A DNA stretch of 64,000 nucleotides from Saccharothrix coeruleofusca (GTDB lineage: Bacteria > Actinomycetota > Actinomycetes > Mycobacteriales > Pseudonocardiaceae), in the NCBI RefSeq assembly GCF_014648515.1, contig NZ_BMRG01000015.1, positions 111,823 to 175,822 of the forward strand. Direction: 5' to 3'. Below, piece by piece: positions 37,431-45,826 of the stretch (position 1 is the stretch's first letter; each line of letters opens with the position of its first letter). The notes below the pieces were generated by a model, which was given only the letters and a program-made list of their open reading frames with translations, was not told the DNA's origin and ran no database searches. The position numbers and the translations under genes were made by a program.

Positions 37431-38009
37431 TCAGGCGTCCAGCGGCTCGTAGAACTTGTGCGGATTCACGTCGGTCACTCCCGGCACGGTCCGCACCAGC
37501 GCGGTGACCACCTGCTGCTCCGCCACGTCGTCGAACGGGCCGGTGACCACGACGCGGCCGTCCGCCACCTCGACCCGCCAGCGCCGGGTGCGGCTGTAGG
37601 CGCGCAGCAGGCGGTCGACCCTGCCCGCCAGGACGTCGTCCTCCGGGGTCAGCACGCGCAGCAGGTCGTTGCGGCTGATCACACCGACCAGCACGCCGCG
37701 GGCGTCCACCACCGGCAGGCAGCGCAGCCGGTGGCCCAGCACCGCGCCCGCCAGCTCAGCGGGCGTGGCGGTCAGCGGGGCGCTGACCACCGGCGCGGTC
37801 ATCACCTGCCGCACCGTCGCGGCGGCGTCCCGGCCGAGGCTGGCCACCAGCAGGTCGGCTCCGGACACGATGCCGACCAGGTGCTTCTGCACGTCCACCA
37901 CGGGCAGGGCGGCGAAGCCGTGGTCCACCAGCAGCGCGCTCGCGGTGCGCACGGTCGTGGCCGGGGTGACCGAGACGACCGGCCGGGTCATCACATCTGC
38001 GGCGTTCAT
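37431..38009 (-). CDS. tandem CBS-domain protein with BON domain
   Basis: A 192-residue protein with two CBS motifs (VMTRPVVSVTPATT at residues 6-19 and VMTAPVVSAPLTAT near 68-82) and a C-terminal BON domain (VEVADGRVVVTGPFDDVAEQ). Its architecture equals that of the CBS-BON protein at 28544, with moderate sequence identity; the two are paralogues. It probably binds adenine nucleotides as an energy-charge sensor. A DosR-like box lies 60-73 bp upstream of ATG 38009, and the divergent gene is another USP. Confidence 0.92.
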   Translation of the reverse strand: MNAADVMTRPVVSVTPATTVRTASALLVDHGFAALPVVDVQKHLVGIVSGADLLVASLGRDAAATVRQVMTAPVVSAPLTATPAELAGAVLGHRLRCLPVVDARGVLVGVISRNDLLRVLTPEDDVLAGRVDRLLRAYSRTRRWRVEVADGRVVVTGPFDDVAEQQVVTALVRTVPGVTDVNPHKFYEPLDA

Positions 38010-38068
38010 ACCGGTGACGATCCACCCGTCCCGGTGCGCGCGGTAGTGCGGTTGGGCCCTCGCTCGCG

Positions 38069-38082
38069 GAGTCCTTGGTCCC
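38069..38082. promoter_or_regulatory. DosR-like box upstream of the CBS-BON gene
   Basis: The minus strand reads GGGACCAAGGACTC, a near-palindrome 60-73 bp before the CBS start. The same sequence, GGGACCAAGGACCC, recurs at 40503-40516, and a one-base variant occurs at 57624. Confidence 0.65.
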
Positions 38083-38124
38083 GATTCGCCCGCGAACCCG
38101 AGTCGAGCCCCCGAGGTCCGGCTC

Positions 38125-38138
38125 GGGACTTCCGGTGC
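38125..38138. promoter_or_regulatory. DosR-like box upstream of the USP at 38220
   Basis: GGGACTTCCGGTGC lies 82-95 bp upstream of the universal stress protein start, the same spacing as at the other USP genes. Confidence 0.6.
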
Positions 38139-38219
38139 GCATGGACTCCGCTCCGCGGTGACCTTGTGCCCTCCCGCCGTCGCAACCCCGCAGCGCACGC
38201 TGGAGCCAGGAGGTGCCGG

Positions 38220-38654
38220 ATGATCGTCGTCGGTGTGGACGGGTCGCCCGCCAGTCGCGGGGCGTTGCGCTGGGCGTTGGACGAAGCGACGCGCACCGGC
38301 GCGTCCGTCGAGGCGGTCATGGCGTGGTCACGCGAGCCGGAGCCGGTGCCCGCCGCGTCGCCGGGCGAGCACCCCCACGGCGATCAGCCCGACCGCAGGC
38401 ACCCCGCGCGGGAGCTGCACGAGATCGTCGAGCAGGTGCGCGCACGGGTGCCCCGAGCGCCCGAGGTCGTCGAGGTGACCATCGTCGGCGACGCGGGCCG
38501 GGCGCTCACCGACGCGTCCCGGCAGGCGGACCTGCTCGTGGTGGGCGCCACCGGACGCGGCGCGCTGGTCCAGGCGCTGCTCGGCGACGTGCCCGCGACC
38601 TGCCTGCGCCACTCGGCGTGCCCGGTGGTCGTGGTGCCGCCCCGGCGCACCTGA
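38220..38654 (+). CDS. universal stress protein, single domain
   Basis: A 144-residue Usp protein beginning MIVVGVDGSPASRGALRWAL. The nucleotide loop is VVGATGRGALVQALLGDVPA: the Gly positions are kept, but the final GS/GT is GD, so ATP binding may be weakened. A proline/histidine-rich insert (about residues 48-64) replaces the usual loop. AGGAGGT stands just before the start. It is divergent from the CBS-BON gene and followed 29 bases later by an unknown gene. Confidence 0.9.
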   Translation: MIVVGVDGSPASRGALRWALDEATRTGASVEAVMAWSREPEPVPAASPGEHPHGDQPDRRHPARELHEIVEQVRARVPRAPEVVEVTIVGDAGRALTDASRQADLLVVGATGRGALVQALLGDVPATCLRHSACPVVVVPPRRT

Positions 38655-38683
38655 CCGATCCCGCCCCACGGAGGTGACCCGCC

Positions 38684-39196
38684 ATGACCACCACGACCCC
38701 GACCCGGCTGCCGCTGCCGCTGCCGCTGCTGATCGACCAGCTGGCCGCGCACCCCGACCTCACCCGCACCACGGCGTGCGTGGTGCGGACCGATCCGGCC
38801 ACGGCCTACCGCACCGTGCGCGAACGCCCCGCCCCGCGCTCCCGCCTGTGGGAGCGGCCGGGCTGGAGCGTGCTCGGCGAGCGCCCCGGCGCGGAGCTGG
38901 TGTTCGGCTCGATCCTCCCGTCCAGGTCCCCCGCCCGCCCGCGCGAGCTGGAGGCCAGGGACTTCGTGGACTTCGCCCTGCCCGGTCACCTCAAGGTGGC
39001 CTGCTCGCTGTCGGTGCTGCCCTACGGGCAGTGCCGCGCGCTGGTGACCTGCGAGTTCCGCGTCACGGCCACCGACCCGCGGTCCTGGCAACGCCTCCGC
39101 CACGGCCGAGGGCTGATCAGCCCGCTGCTGGGGCTGCTGCAGCGCGCGATCCTGCGCTCGGTGCGGCGGGACAGCGCCCGCAGTCGCCCGCGTTGA
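38684..39196 (+). CDS. hypothetical protein
   Basis: A 170-residue protein of unknown function. It begins with a low-complexity leucine/proline stretch, has no signal peptide or clear membrane helix, and ends in an arginine/serine-rich tail. The middle part (AELVFGSILPSR, then LPGHLKVACSLSVLP and ALVTCEFRVTATDP) alternates strands like a StAR/SRPBCC lipid-binding fold, but I cannot confirm this. It lies 29 bases after a USP gene with GGAGGTGACC upstream, so it is probably co-transcribed with it. A strong hairpin terminator follows. Confidence 0.7.
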   Translation: MTTTTPTRLPLPLPLLIDQLAAHPDLTRTTACVVRTDPATAYRTVRERPAPRSRLWERPGWSVLGERPGAELVFGSILPSRSPARPRELEARDFVDFALPGHLKVACSLSVLPYGQCRALVTCEFRVTATDPRSWQRLRHGRGLISPLLGLLQRAILRSVRRDSARSRPR

Positions 39197-39211
39197 GGGC
39201 GCTGTCCCGTG

Positions 39212-39245
39212 GTGCCGCCCCGGTCGTGGTCGACCGGGGCGGCAC
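39212..39245. terminator. bidirectional hairpin terminator
   Basis: A perfect 15-bp stem (GTGCCGCCCCGGTCG / CGACCGGGGCGGCAC) with a TGGT loop lies between the convergent genes ending at 39196 and 39270. Confidence 0.85.
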
Positions 39246-39269
39246 CCGCGTGCCCTTCTCCGGTGGCGG

Positions 39270-40370
39270 TCAGGTCCGCCCGCGCCGGGCAGCCGCGACC
39301 AGGAGCGCGCCCGTCAGCAGCGCGAGCAGACCGGCGAGCGCGCGCCAGGACGCGCCGGTGCCGGTGCCCGCCAGCCCGGAGCCCGCGTCCGAGGGCGTGG
39401 TGGGCGCGGCGGTGCCCACCTCCGGTGAGGTGGTCGCCAAGGTGGTCGAGTCCGGGTCGGGCTGCTCCGGACCGGGTTCGACGAGCACCAGGCGGACGCC
39501 GGGATCGCCGCCCGCGCTGACCGGGAAGTCCTTGCCCGAGGCGATCTCCCACGGTCCCACCACCCCGGTGTCGTGCAGGCCGACCGGCACGTCGGAGAAC
39601 CCGAACCGCCCCTGCTCGTCGGTGGTGTCCCTGACCAGCACCGCACCGGTGACCTGGTCCCTGAGATGGACCTCCGCGCCCGGCAGCGGCCTGCTCGTCA
39701 GCGCTCCCGCGACGTCGGACGCCGAGGCGCGGCGCACGGCGAGCAGCCCCTCGACGCGCGCCGCGCGGCGGCCGGGGACGCGGGCGAGCGCGGACGCCCC
39801 GGCGCTGCCCTCGCCGAACGGCGGTGAGCCGAAGGCCCCGCTCACCCTGATGCGCCCCAGGTCGGCCCGGTGGTCGTCGACGGGGAGGCGCACCTGGACG
39901 GTCCGCGTCCCGCCGGGCGGCAGGGTGACCCCTGGACCGGGGTAGCGCAGATCCCCGAGGTCGACAGCGGTCCCGCCGTCCTCGTCGAAGCTGCCGGTGA
40001 CGCCGGGAACCGCCGCGCGGCCACCGTTGGTCACGGTCAGCACCAGCAGCGCGATGTCACCGTTCCGGTAGGACTGCCGGTCGAACGCGGCTGTCGCGGT
40101 GAGGACGTGCTCCGCCACGAGCTCGCCGCGGAGCGGGACGTCCGGGCCGGGGCCGTGCCCCACTCCGACCCGAGGCCGGGGGAACGACCACCCGTTGGCG
40201 GCGACGCTGATCGAGTAGCCGCCAGTCCGGTCGGTGACCGCCCGGTGCTGGCCAGGCGACTGCGGCGTGGTGGGCTCGGTCACCTCCGCGCGCCCCTCGA
40301 ACGCGGACACCCCGACGCAGAGCGCCGCCGTGGACACCAGCACACCCAGATTCCTGAACGAGCGCGACAT
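39270..40370 (-). CDS. secreted, sortase-anchored surface protein (LAGTG)
   Basis: A 366-residue surface protein. A signal peptide (residues 1-28) is followed by a CARDB/DUF11-like beta domain (about 75-180), a carboxypeptidase-regulatory/SpaA-like domain with LPGAEVHLRDQVTGAVLVRD and DEQGRFGFSDVPVG (about 215-285), a Thr/Pro/Ser-rich stalk and a C-terminal sorting signal. That signal is GLAGTG, a hydrophobic helix and RRGRT. LAxTG is the motif cleaved by class E sortases of GC-rich actinobacteria, so the protein should be cell-wall attached. It is divergent from the four-TM gene at 40617, with two DosR-like boxes in the gap. Confidence 0.82.
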   Translation of the reverse strand: MSRSFRNLGVLVSTAALCVGVSAFEGRAEVTEPTTPQSPGQHRAVTDRTGGYSISVAANGWSFPRPRVGVGHGPGPDVPLRGELVAEHVLTATAAFDRQSYRNGDIALLVLTVTNGGRAAVPGVTGSFDEDGGTAVDLGDLRYPGPGVTLPPGGTRTVQVRLPVDDHRADLGRIRVSGAFGSPPFGEGSAGASALARVPGRRAARVEGLLAVRRASASDVAGALTSRPLPGAEVHLRDQVTGAVLVRDTTDEQGRFGFSDVPVGLHDTGVVGPWEIASGKDFPVSAGGDPGVRLVLVEPGPEQPDPDSTTLATTSPEVGTAAPTTPSDAGSGLAGTGTGASWRALAGLLALLTGALLVAAARRGRT

Positions 40371-40473
40371 CTCGACCTCCCGACCCGTTTCGCCCCGTCC
40401 AGCCTCCGCCCGCCGCGGCGGTGCGGGCAGAGGCGTCGGTGCCCGGTTCCGGATCGTTCGCCCCTGCCCCACT

Positions 40474-40487
40474 GGGACTTCCTGCCT
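40474..40487. promoter_or_regulatory. DosR-like box in the 40.4-40.6 kb intergenic region
   Basis: GGGACTTCCTGCCT lies 104-117 bp upstream of the surface-protein start and 130-143 bp upstream of the divergent four-TM gene. It is paired with the stronger palindrome at 40503. Confidence 0.5.
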
Positions 40488-40502
40488 CGGCCCGCCTTCC
40501 GC

Positions 40503-40516
40503 GGGTCCTTGGTCCC
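40503..40516. promoter_or_regulatory. palindromic DosR-like box upstream of the four-TM gene
   Basis: GGGTCCTTGGTCCC (minus strand GGGACCAAGGACCC) lies 101-114 bp upstream of the start at 40617, in the 246-base gap between divergent genes. Confidence 0.65.
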
Positions 40517-40616
40517 GCTCCGGACGGGTCATCGGCCGCTGTACCCCCGTGCCCGGTGGTGGCCGACTGGGAGGGGGTGGTTCCCCACCCCGCGCGCGTG
40601 GCCCGAGGAGGTCGAC

Positions 40617-41093
40617 ATGACGAGCACGACGACCCGATCCGCACGACCGCTGGGCGACCTGTTCGCGGTGTCGGCCAACGTGGTCCTGCTGGTCCTGGTG
40701 AACCTCTCCCCAGGTTGGCGTGCCGTGCCCTTCCTGACCGAGCGGGCGGGCGCGGTGGTGGTGGTGTTCGACATCGCGCTGGCCGTCGGCCTGGTGGCGG
40801 CCATCGCATGCCTGGTCCGGCCGCACCGCCTGGTGCGCCTGGCCTGCGACGTGGTCACCACCGCCTTCGCCATGACCGTGCTCTGGACGACCTGGTCGGT
40901 GTTCCCGTTCGCCTTCGACGACCCGGCGGTGGACTGGGCGTCGGTGCTGGCGGTGGGGCTGCCCTCGATCGGCGCCGTCGTCCTGATCGCCTTCCTGGTC
41001 CAGACCGCGGCACTGGTGCGCGTCCTGTGGGCGCGCACCGGCCCCGGTGACCAGGAAGGCGATCCGAGTGCCGTCAGGCCGGAGTACCGGTGA
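40617..41093 (+). CDS. four-helix membrane protein of unknown function
   Basis: A 158-residue protein with four hydrophobic helices (about residues 15-32, 45-68, 75-98 and 110-135) and short loops, one of which is acidic (FDDPAVDW). The family is not recognised. The start has GAGGAGGTCGAC before ATG. Its last 20 bases overlap the 3' end of the convergent flavodoxin gene. Two DosR-like boxes upstream suggest hypoxic expression. Confidence 0.75.
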   Translation: MTSTTTRSARPLGDLFAVSANVVLLVLVNLSPGWRAVPFLTERAGAVVVVFDIALAVGLVAAIACLVRPHRLVRLACDVVTTAFAMTVLWTTWSVFPFAFDDPAVDWASVLAVGLPSIGAVVLIAFLVQTAALVRVLWARTGPGDQEGDPSAVRPEYR

Positions 41094-41574
41094 GCATGGC
41101 CCGCGCCCAGGCCGTGGCGCGGGCGGGTTCGCCGACCAGCAGCGGACCGGGCGTCCCCGTGACGTGGAAGGACATCGGCCGCTCCGGCACCTCGAAGTGC
41201 AGGGCCCGCAGCCGCTTGGCGATGGCCTTGGCGGCCGAGCCTGGCAGCCAGCCGCCCCTGAGCCTGGTGTCGAAGGCGTGCGCGGTGACGCGGCGCCCGT
41301 GCGGCGCGAGGGCGTCCAACCACTCGCGGACCCCGCGCCCGGCGGAGACCAGCTCGGCGCCTGCCTGGTCGGCGGCGGACTTGCGGGTGGCGGGCCTGCT
41401 CAGCCCGAACGCGTGCGTGGGCGCGCCGACCACCAGCAGCCCGACGTCCTCGGGCAGGACGTCGGGGGCGTCGGAGACCTCGACGACCTCGGCGGCCAGT
41501 GCGGTGCCGATCGCCTCGGCGATGGCCTTGGTGTTGCCGAACATGGATTCGTAGACCACGAGTGCGCGTGACAT
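41074..41574 (-). CDS. flavodoxin-domain protein
   Basis: A 166-residue cytosolic flavodoxin-like protein. The FMN phosphate loop is [18 protein letters not shown] (residues 6-23) and the second loop is [17 protein letters not shown]. Members act as low-potential electron carriers or related FMN proteins. The position beside pyruvate formate-lyase activase is suggestive: glycyl-radical activases need reduced flavodoxin, so this may be the electron donor. The start ATG 41574 is divergent from the adh-pflB-pflA operon, sharing the two DosR-like boxes at 41652-41687. Confidence 0.9.
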   Translation of the reverse strand: MSRALVVYESMFGNTKAIAEAIGTALAAEVVEVSDAPDVLPEDVGLLVVGAPTHAFGLSRPATRKSAADQAGAELVSAGRGVREWLDALAPHGRRVTAHAFDTRLRGGWLPGSAAKAIAKRLRALHFEVPERPMSFHVTGTPGPLLVGEPARATAWARAMLTGTPA

Positions 41575-41651
41575 GGCGGACCACCTTCCTGTCACCTCCA
41601 CGGTGCGCCGAGGCGCGGCGGGCGGACAGCGGCGAACACCCCGCGACGGCC

Positions 41652-41687
41652 GGGACCTCCGGCGCGGCCACGTGGGACCGACGGCCC
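41652..41687. promoter_or_regulatory. tandem DosR-like boxes between flavodoxin and adh-pflB-pflA
   Basis: GGGACCTCCGGCGC (41652-41665) and GGGACCGACGGCCC (41674-41687) are direct repeats with centres 22 bp apart, that is two helical turns, the spacing seen for cooperative DosR dimers. They lie 59-94 bp upstream of the dehydrogenase start and 78-113 bp upstream of the flavodoxin start. Confidence 0.75.
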
Positions 41688-41745
41688 TGTCCCCCGTGGA
41701 CCCGCCGGGGAAGCCTTGAGGTGAGCGCAGTGCGAGGAGGACCCC

Positions 41746-42783
41746 ATGAAGGCGATGGTTTTCCACGGGCCCGGCAGGCGGGCCTGGGAGGACGTGCCGG
41801 ACCCCGAGCTGGTCGACCCGACCGACGCGGTGGTGCGGATCACCGCGGCCACCATCTGCGGCACCGACCTGCACATCCTCAAGGGCGACGTGCCCGAGGT
41901 GGAGCCGGGCCGGGTGCTGGGGCACGAGGCCGTCGGCGTGGTGGAGCGGGTCGGCGCCGCGGTGACCGGCGTCAAGCCCGGCGACCGCGTGCTGGTGTCG
42001 TGCATCAGCGCCTGCGGGCGCTGCGAGTACTGCCGCGCAGGCGGGTACGGCCAGTGCCTGGGCGGTGGCGGCTGGGTGCTGGGGCACCTGGTCGACGGCA
42101 CGCACGCGGAGCTGCTGCGGGTGCCCTTCGCCGACACCTCCACCCACCTGCTGCCCGACGGCGTCGCGGACGAGGCCGCGGTCATGCTGTCGGACATCCT
42201 GCCCACCGCCTACGAGGTGGGCGTGCTCAACGGTCGCGTGCTGCCGGGCCAGACCGTGGTCGTGGTCGGCGCGGGCCCGGTCGGGTTGGCCGCGGTCGAG
42301 ACCGCGCGGCTGTTCAGCCCCGGCCTGGTGGTGGCCGTCGACCTGGCCCCGTCGCGGCTGGACGCGGCCAAGCAGTTCGGCGCGGACGCGACCGTCAACG
42401 CCGCCGAGGACGTCGAGGGCGCGGTCGCGGAGCTGACCGGCGGGCGCGGCGCGGACGTCGCGATCGAGGCGGTCGGCGTGCCGGAGACCTTCGAGCTGTG
42501 CGCGCGGCTGATCCGCCCCGGCGGCCGGGTGGCCAACGTCGGCGTGCACGGCAAGGCCGCCGCGCTGCACCTGGAGCGGCTGTGGATTCGCAACGTCACC
42601 ATCACCACCGGCCTGGTGGACACCGCCACCACGCCCGCGCTGCTGAGGATGCTGGCGGCGGGGCGCCTGGACGCGGAGCGGTTCATCACCCACCGCTTCG
42701 GGCTGGACGAGTTCGACGCGGCCTACGACGTGTTCGCGCGGTCGGCGCAGACCGGCGCGCTGAAGGTGGTGCTGACGCGATGA
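41746..42783 (+). CDS. zinc-dependent alcohol dehydrogenase (medium-chain)
   Basis: A 345-residue medium-chain dehydrogenase. Catalytic zinc ligands are in ATICGTDLH (Cys) and LGHEAVG (His-Glu), structural-zinc cysteines in [19 protein letters not shown], and the dinucleotide motif GAGPVGLAA. The [16 protein letters not shown] stretch places it near secondary-alcohol/formaldehyde-type dehydrogenases. It is the first gene of an operon with pyruvate formate-lyase; the stop overlaps the pflB start (ATGA). It may re-oxidise NADH during fermentation. It is not closely similar to the dehydrogenase at 32214. Confidence 0.92.
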   Translation: MKAMVFHGPGRRAWEDVPDPELVDPTDAVVRITAATICGTDLHILKGDVPEVEPGRVLGHEAVGVVERVGAAVTGVKPGDRVLVSCISACGRCEYCRAGGYGQCLGGGGWVLGHLVDGTHAELLRVPFADTSTHLLPDGVADEAAVMLSDILPTAYEVGVLNGRVLPGQTVVVVGAGPVGLAAVETARLFSPGLVVAVDLAPSRLDAAKQFGADATVNAAEDVEGAVAELTGGRGADVAIEAVGVPETFELCARLIRPGGRVANVGVHGKAAALHLERLWIRNVTITTGLVDTATTPALLRMLAAGRLDAERFITHRFGLDEFDAAYDVFARSAQTGALKVVLTR

Positions 42784-45038
42784 CCGCGGTGGAAGAAGCG
42801 GTGGAGGAGCGGGTCCGCGCGTGGGCCGGGTTCCGCGGCCAGGCGTGGCGGAACGCGATCGACGTGCGCGGCTTCATCCAGGACAACTACACGCCTTACA
42901 CCGGCGACGCGGGGTTCCTGGCCGGGCCGACGGAGCGGACCACCGCTCTGTGGCACGCGCTGACCGGGTTGTTCGCCGAGGAGCGCGAGCGCGGCGTGCT
43001 CGACGTGGACGCGCGCGTGCCGTCCTCGATCACCTCGCACGCGCCCGGCTACATCGACCGCGAACGCGAGATAGTCGTCGGCTTGCAGACCGACGCGCCG
43101 CTCAAGCGCGCGATCATGCCGCAGGGCGGTCTGCGGATGGTGGAGACCAGCCTGGACGCCTACGGCTACGAGCTGGACCCCGCGGTGCGGGAGATCTTCA
43201 CCAAGTACCGCAAGACGCACAACGACGGCGTGTTCGACGCCTACACCGAGGAGATCAAACGCGCCCGCAAAGCGGGGATCATCACCGGCCTGCCCGACGC
43301 CTACGGCCGCGGCCGGATCATCGGCGACTACCGGCGCGTGGCGCTGTACGGCGTGGACCGGCTCGTCGAGGCCAAGCGGGCCGAGCGGGCCGCGATCGAC
43401 GCCGTGCCGTCCACCGAGTCGGTCATCCGCGACCGGGAGGAGCTGGCCGAGCAGATCCGCGCGCTGCACGAGCTGAAGGAGATGGTCGCCTCCTACGGCG
43501 ACGACATCTCCGGGCCCGCCCGGACGGCGCGGGAAGCCGTGCAGTGGCTGTACTACGCCTACCTGGCGGCGGTGAAGGAGCAGAACGGCGCGGCCATGTC
43601 GCTCGGGCGCACCTCCACGTTCCTCGACGTCTACCTCCAGCGCGACCTGGAGTCGGGCGCGCTGACCGAGCGGGACGCCCAGGAGCTGGTCGACGACCTG
43701 GTGATCAAGCTGCGGATCGTGCGGTTCCTCCGCACGCCCGCCTACGACCAGCTGTTCTCCGGCGACCCGACGTGGGTGACCGAGAGCATCGGCGGCATCG
43801 GCGAGGACGGCCGCCCGCTGGTCGCGAAGACCAGCTTCCGGTTCCTGCAGACCCTCTACAACCTCGGCCCGGCCCCCGAGCCGAACCTGACCGTGCTGTG
43901 GTCACCCCGGCTGCCCGAGGGGTTCAAGCGGTTCTGCGCCAAGGTGTCGGTGGACACCAGCTCCATCCAGTACGAGAACGACGAGCTGATCCGCCCCCGC
44001 TTCGGCGACGACACCGCCATCGCCTGCTGCGTGTCCGCCATGCGGGTGGGCGAGCAGACGCAGCTGTTCGGCGCTCGGGTCAACCTGGCCAAGGCGCTGC
44101 TGTACGCGATCAACGGCGGGCGCGACGAGGTCAGCGGTGAGCAGGTCGGTCCCGCCCACCCGCCGCTGGCGGGCGACCACCTGGACGCGGGCGAGGTCCG
44201 CGAGGCGTTCGACCGGATGACCGATTGGCTGGCCAGGACCTACGTGGACGCTTTGAACATCATCCACTACATGCACGACAAGTACGCCTACGAGCGCATC
44301 GAGATGGCCTTGCACGACCACCCGGTGCAGCGGCTGCTCGGGTGCGGCATCGCGGGCCTGTCGGTGGTCGCGGACAGCCTGTCGGCGATCGAGCACGCCC
44401 GCGTGCGGGTCGTCCGCGACGGGACCGGGCTGGCCGTCGACTACGTCGTGGAGGGCGAGTTCCCCCGCTACGGCAACAACGACGACCGCGCCGACGCGAT
44501 CGCCGTCGGGCTGGTCGAGGACTTCATGGGCAAGGTCCGGCGCTACCCCGCCTACCGCGACGCCGTGCACACCCAGTCGGTGCTCACCATCACCTCCAAC
44601 GTGGTCTACGGCAAGCACACCGGCAACACCCCGGACGGGCGGCGCGCGGGCGAGCCGTTCGCGCCGGGCGCGAACCCGATGAACGGGCGCGACCGGCACG
44701 GCCTGGTCGCCGCCGCGCTGTCGGTGGCGAAGCTGCCCTACGACCAGGCGCGCGACGGCATCTCGCTGACCGCGAGCATCACGCCGTCGGGCCTGGGCAG
44801 GACGGCGGAGGAGCAGGTGGACAACCTGGTCGGCGTGCTCGACGCCTACACCGACGCGGGCGGCTTCCACCTCAACGCCAACGTGCTCAACCGCGAGGTG
44901 CTGCTGGACGCCATGGCGCACCCGGAGCGCTACCCGCAGCTGACCATCCGGGTGTCCGGGTACGCGGTGAACTTCGTGCGGCTGACCCCGGAACAGCAGC
45001 GCGACGTGGTCGACCGCACCTTCCACGGGTCGCTGTGA
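42780..45038 (+). CDS. pflB: pyruvate formate-lyase (formate C-acetyltransferase)
   Basis: A 752-residue glycyl-radical enzyme that converts pyruvate and CoA to acetyl-CoA and formate. The adjacent active-site cysteines are Cys416-Cys417 (AIACCVSAM) and the radical glycine is Gly727 in RVSGYAVNF, the exact PFL consensus. The length equals E. coli PflB (760), and landmarks such as TPYTGD near the N-terminus, [12 protein letters not shown] and [19 protein letters not shown] are present. The radical is destroyed by oxygen, so activity implies a truly anoxic state. It is coupled on both sides: ATGA overlap with adh and TGATG overlap with the activase gene. Confidence 0.96.
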   Translation: MTAVEEAVEERVRAWAGFRGQAWRNAIDVRGFIQDNYTPYTGDAGFLAGPTERTTALWHALTGLFAEERERGVLDVDARVPSSITSHAPGYIDREREIVVGLQTDAPLKRAIMPQGGLRMVETSLDAYGYELDPAVREIFTKYRKTHNDGVFDAYTEEIKRARKAGIITGLPDAYGRGRIIGDYRRVALYGVDRLVEAKRAERAAIDAVPSTESVIRDREELAEQIRALHELKEMVASYGDDISGPARTAREAVQWLYYAYLAAVKEQNGAAMSLGRTSTFLDVYLQRDLESGALTERDAQELVDDLVIKLRIVRFLRTPAYDQLFSGDPTWVTESIGGIGEDGRPLVAKTSFRFLQTLYNLGPAPEPNLTVLWSPRLPEGFKRFCAKVSVDTSSIQYENDELIRPRFGDDTAIACCVSAMRVGEQTQLFGARVNLAKALLYAINGGRDEVSGEQVGPAHPPLAGDHLDAGEVREAFDRMTDWLARTYVDALNIIHYMHDKYAYERIEMALHDHPVQRLLGCGIAGLSVVADSLSAIEHARVRVVRDGTGLAVDYVVEGEFPRYGNNDDRADAIAVGLVEDFMGKVRRYPAYRDAVHTQSVLTITSNVVYGKHTGNTPDGRRAGEPFAPGANPMNGRDRHGLVAAALSVAKLPYDQARDGISLTASITPSGLGRTAEEQVDNLVGVLDAYTDAGGFHLNANVLNREVLLDAMAHPERYPQLTIRVSGYAVNFVRLTPEQQRDVVDRTFHGSL

Positions 45039-45811
45039 TGACGACTGAGGCAACCACCGCGGCAACCACCGCGGCAACCACCGCGGTGACCACCGGGACG
45101 ATCCACTCCTGGGACCTGGCCACGGCGGTGGACGGCCCCGGCACCCGGTTCGTGCTCTTCACGGCCGGGTGCCCGCTGCGCTGCCTGTACTGCCACAACC
45201 CGGAGACGCGGTTCGCGCGGTACGGGCGGCGCGTCACCGTCGAGTCGGTCGTCGCCGAGATCTCCCGCTACCGCAGGTTCATCCAAGTCGCGGGCGGCGG
45301 GGTGACGATCAGCGGCGGCGAGCCGCTGCTGCAGCCGGAGTTCACCGGCGAGCTGCTGCGCGCGGTGAAGGGGCTGGGCCTGCACACCGCCCTGGACACC
45401 TCCGGCCTGCTGGGCGCGCGGGCGTCGGACCGGCTGCTGGCCGACACCGACCTGGTGCTGCTGGACATCAAGTCCTGGCACCCGGCCACCTACCGGCGCG
45501 TCACCGGCGGCGAGGTGGCTCCGACCCTGGCCTTCGCGCGCCGCCTGGCGGAGCTGGGCAAGCCGATGTGGATCAGGTTCGTCCTGGTGCCCGGCCTGAC
45601 CGACGAGTGGGACAACGTCGAGGGCATCGCCTCGTTCGCGTCCACTCTGGACAGTGTGGAGCGGGTGGACGTGCTGCCCTTCCACAAGATGGGCGCGCCG
45701 AAGTACGCGGCCATCGGCCTGCCGTTCGAGCTGGCCGACACGCCGGTGCCGGACGCGGAGCTGGTCGAGCGGGTGCGCGGTCAGTTCCGCGCCCACGGCC
45801 TGCAGGCGTGA
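45038..45811 (+). CDS. pflA: pyruvate formate-lyase-activating enzyme (radical SAM)
   Basis: A 257-residue radical-SAM activase that installs the glycyl radical on PflB. The [4Fe-4S] motif CxxxCxxC is Cys45-Cys49-Cys52 (GCPLRCLYCHNP), followed by the SAM-binding TISGGEPLLQ and LDTSG motifs and the C-terminal VLPFHKMGAPKY. The first 20 residues are a Thr/Ala tract encoded by a 12-bp tandem repeat and precede the usual start region (GTIHSWDLATAVDGPGTRFV). TGATG overlap with pflB ensures co-translation. It needs reduced flavodoxin, possibly that at 41074. Confidence 0.95.
   Translation: MTTEATTAATTAATTAVTTGTIHSWDLATAVDGPGTRFVLFTAGCPLRCLYCHNPETRFARYGRRVTVESVVAEISRYRRFIQVAGGGVTISGGEPLLQPEFTGELLRAVKGLGLHTALDTSGLLGARASDRLLADTDLVLLDIKSWHPATYRRVTGGEVAPTLAFARRLAELGKPMWIRFVLVPGLTDEWDNVEGIASFASTLDSVERVDVLPFHKMGAPKYAAIGLPFELADTPVPDAELVERVRGQFRAHGLQA
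45049..45096 (+). repeat. 12-bp tandem repeats in the pflA N-terminus
   Basis: Three perfect GGCAACCACCGC units (45049-45084) and one degenerate unit encode the Thr-Thr-Ala-Ala tract of the activase. In-frame copy-number change would alter only the leader. Confidence 0.85.
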
Positions 45812-45826
45812 GGCCGGGGACGCGGA

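Noticed and set aside
38655-39196. Search for tRNA or other structured RNA near strong hairpins
   Set aside because: The hairpins at 39212, 52163 and 24695 are simple stems between gene ends with no cloverleaf; they read as terminators.
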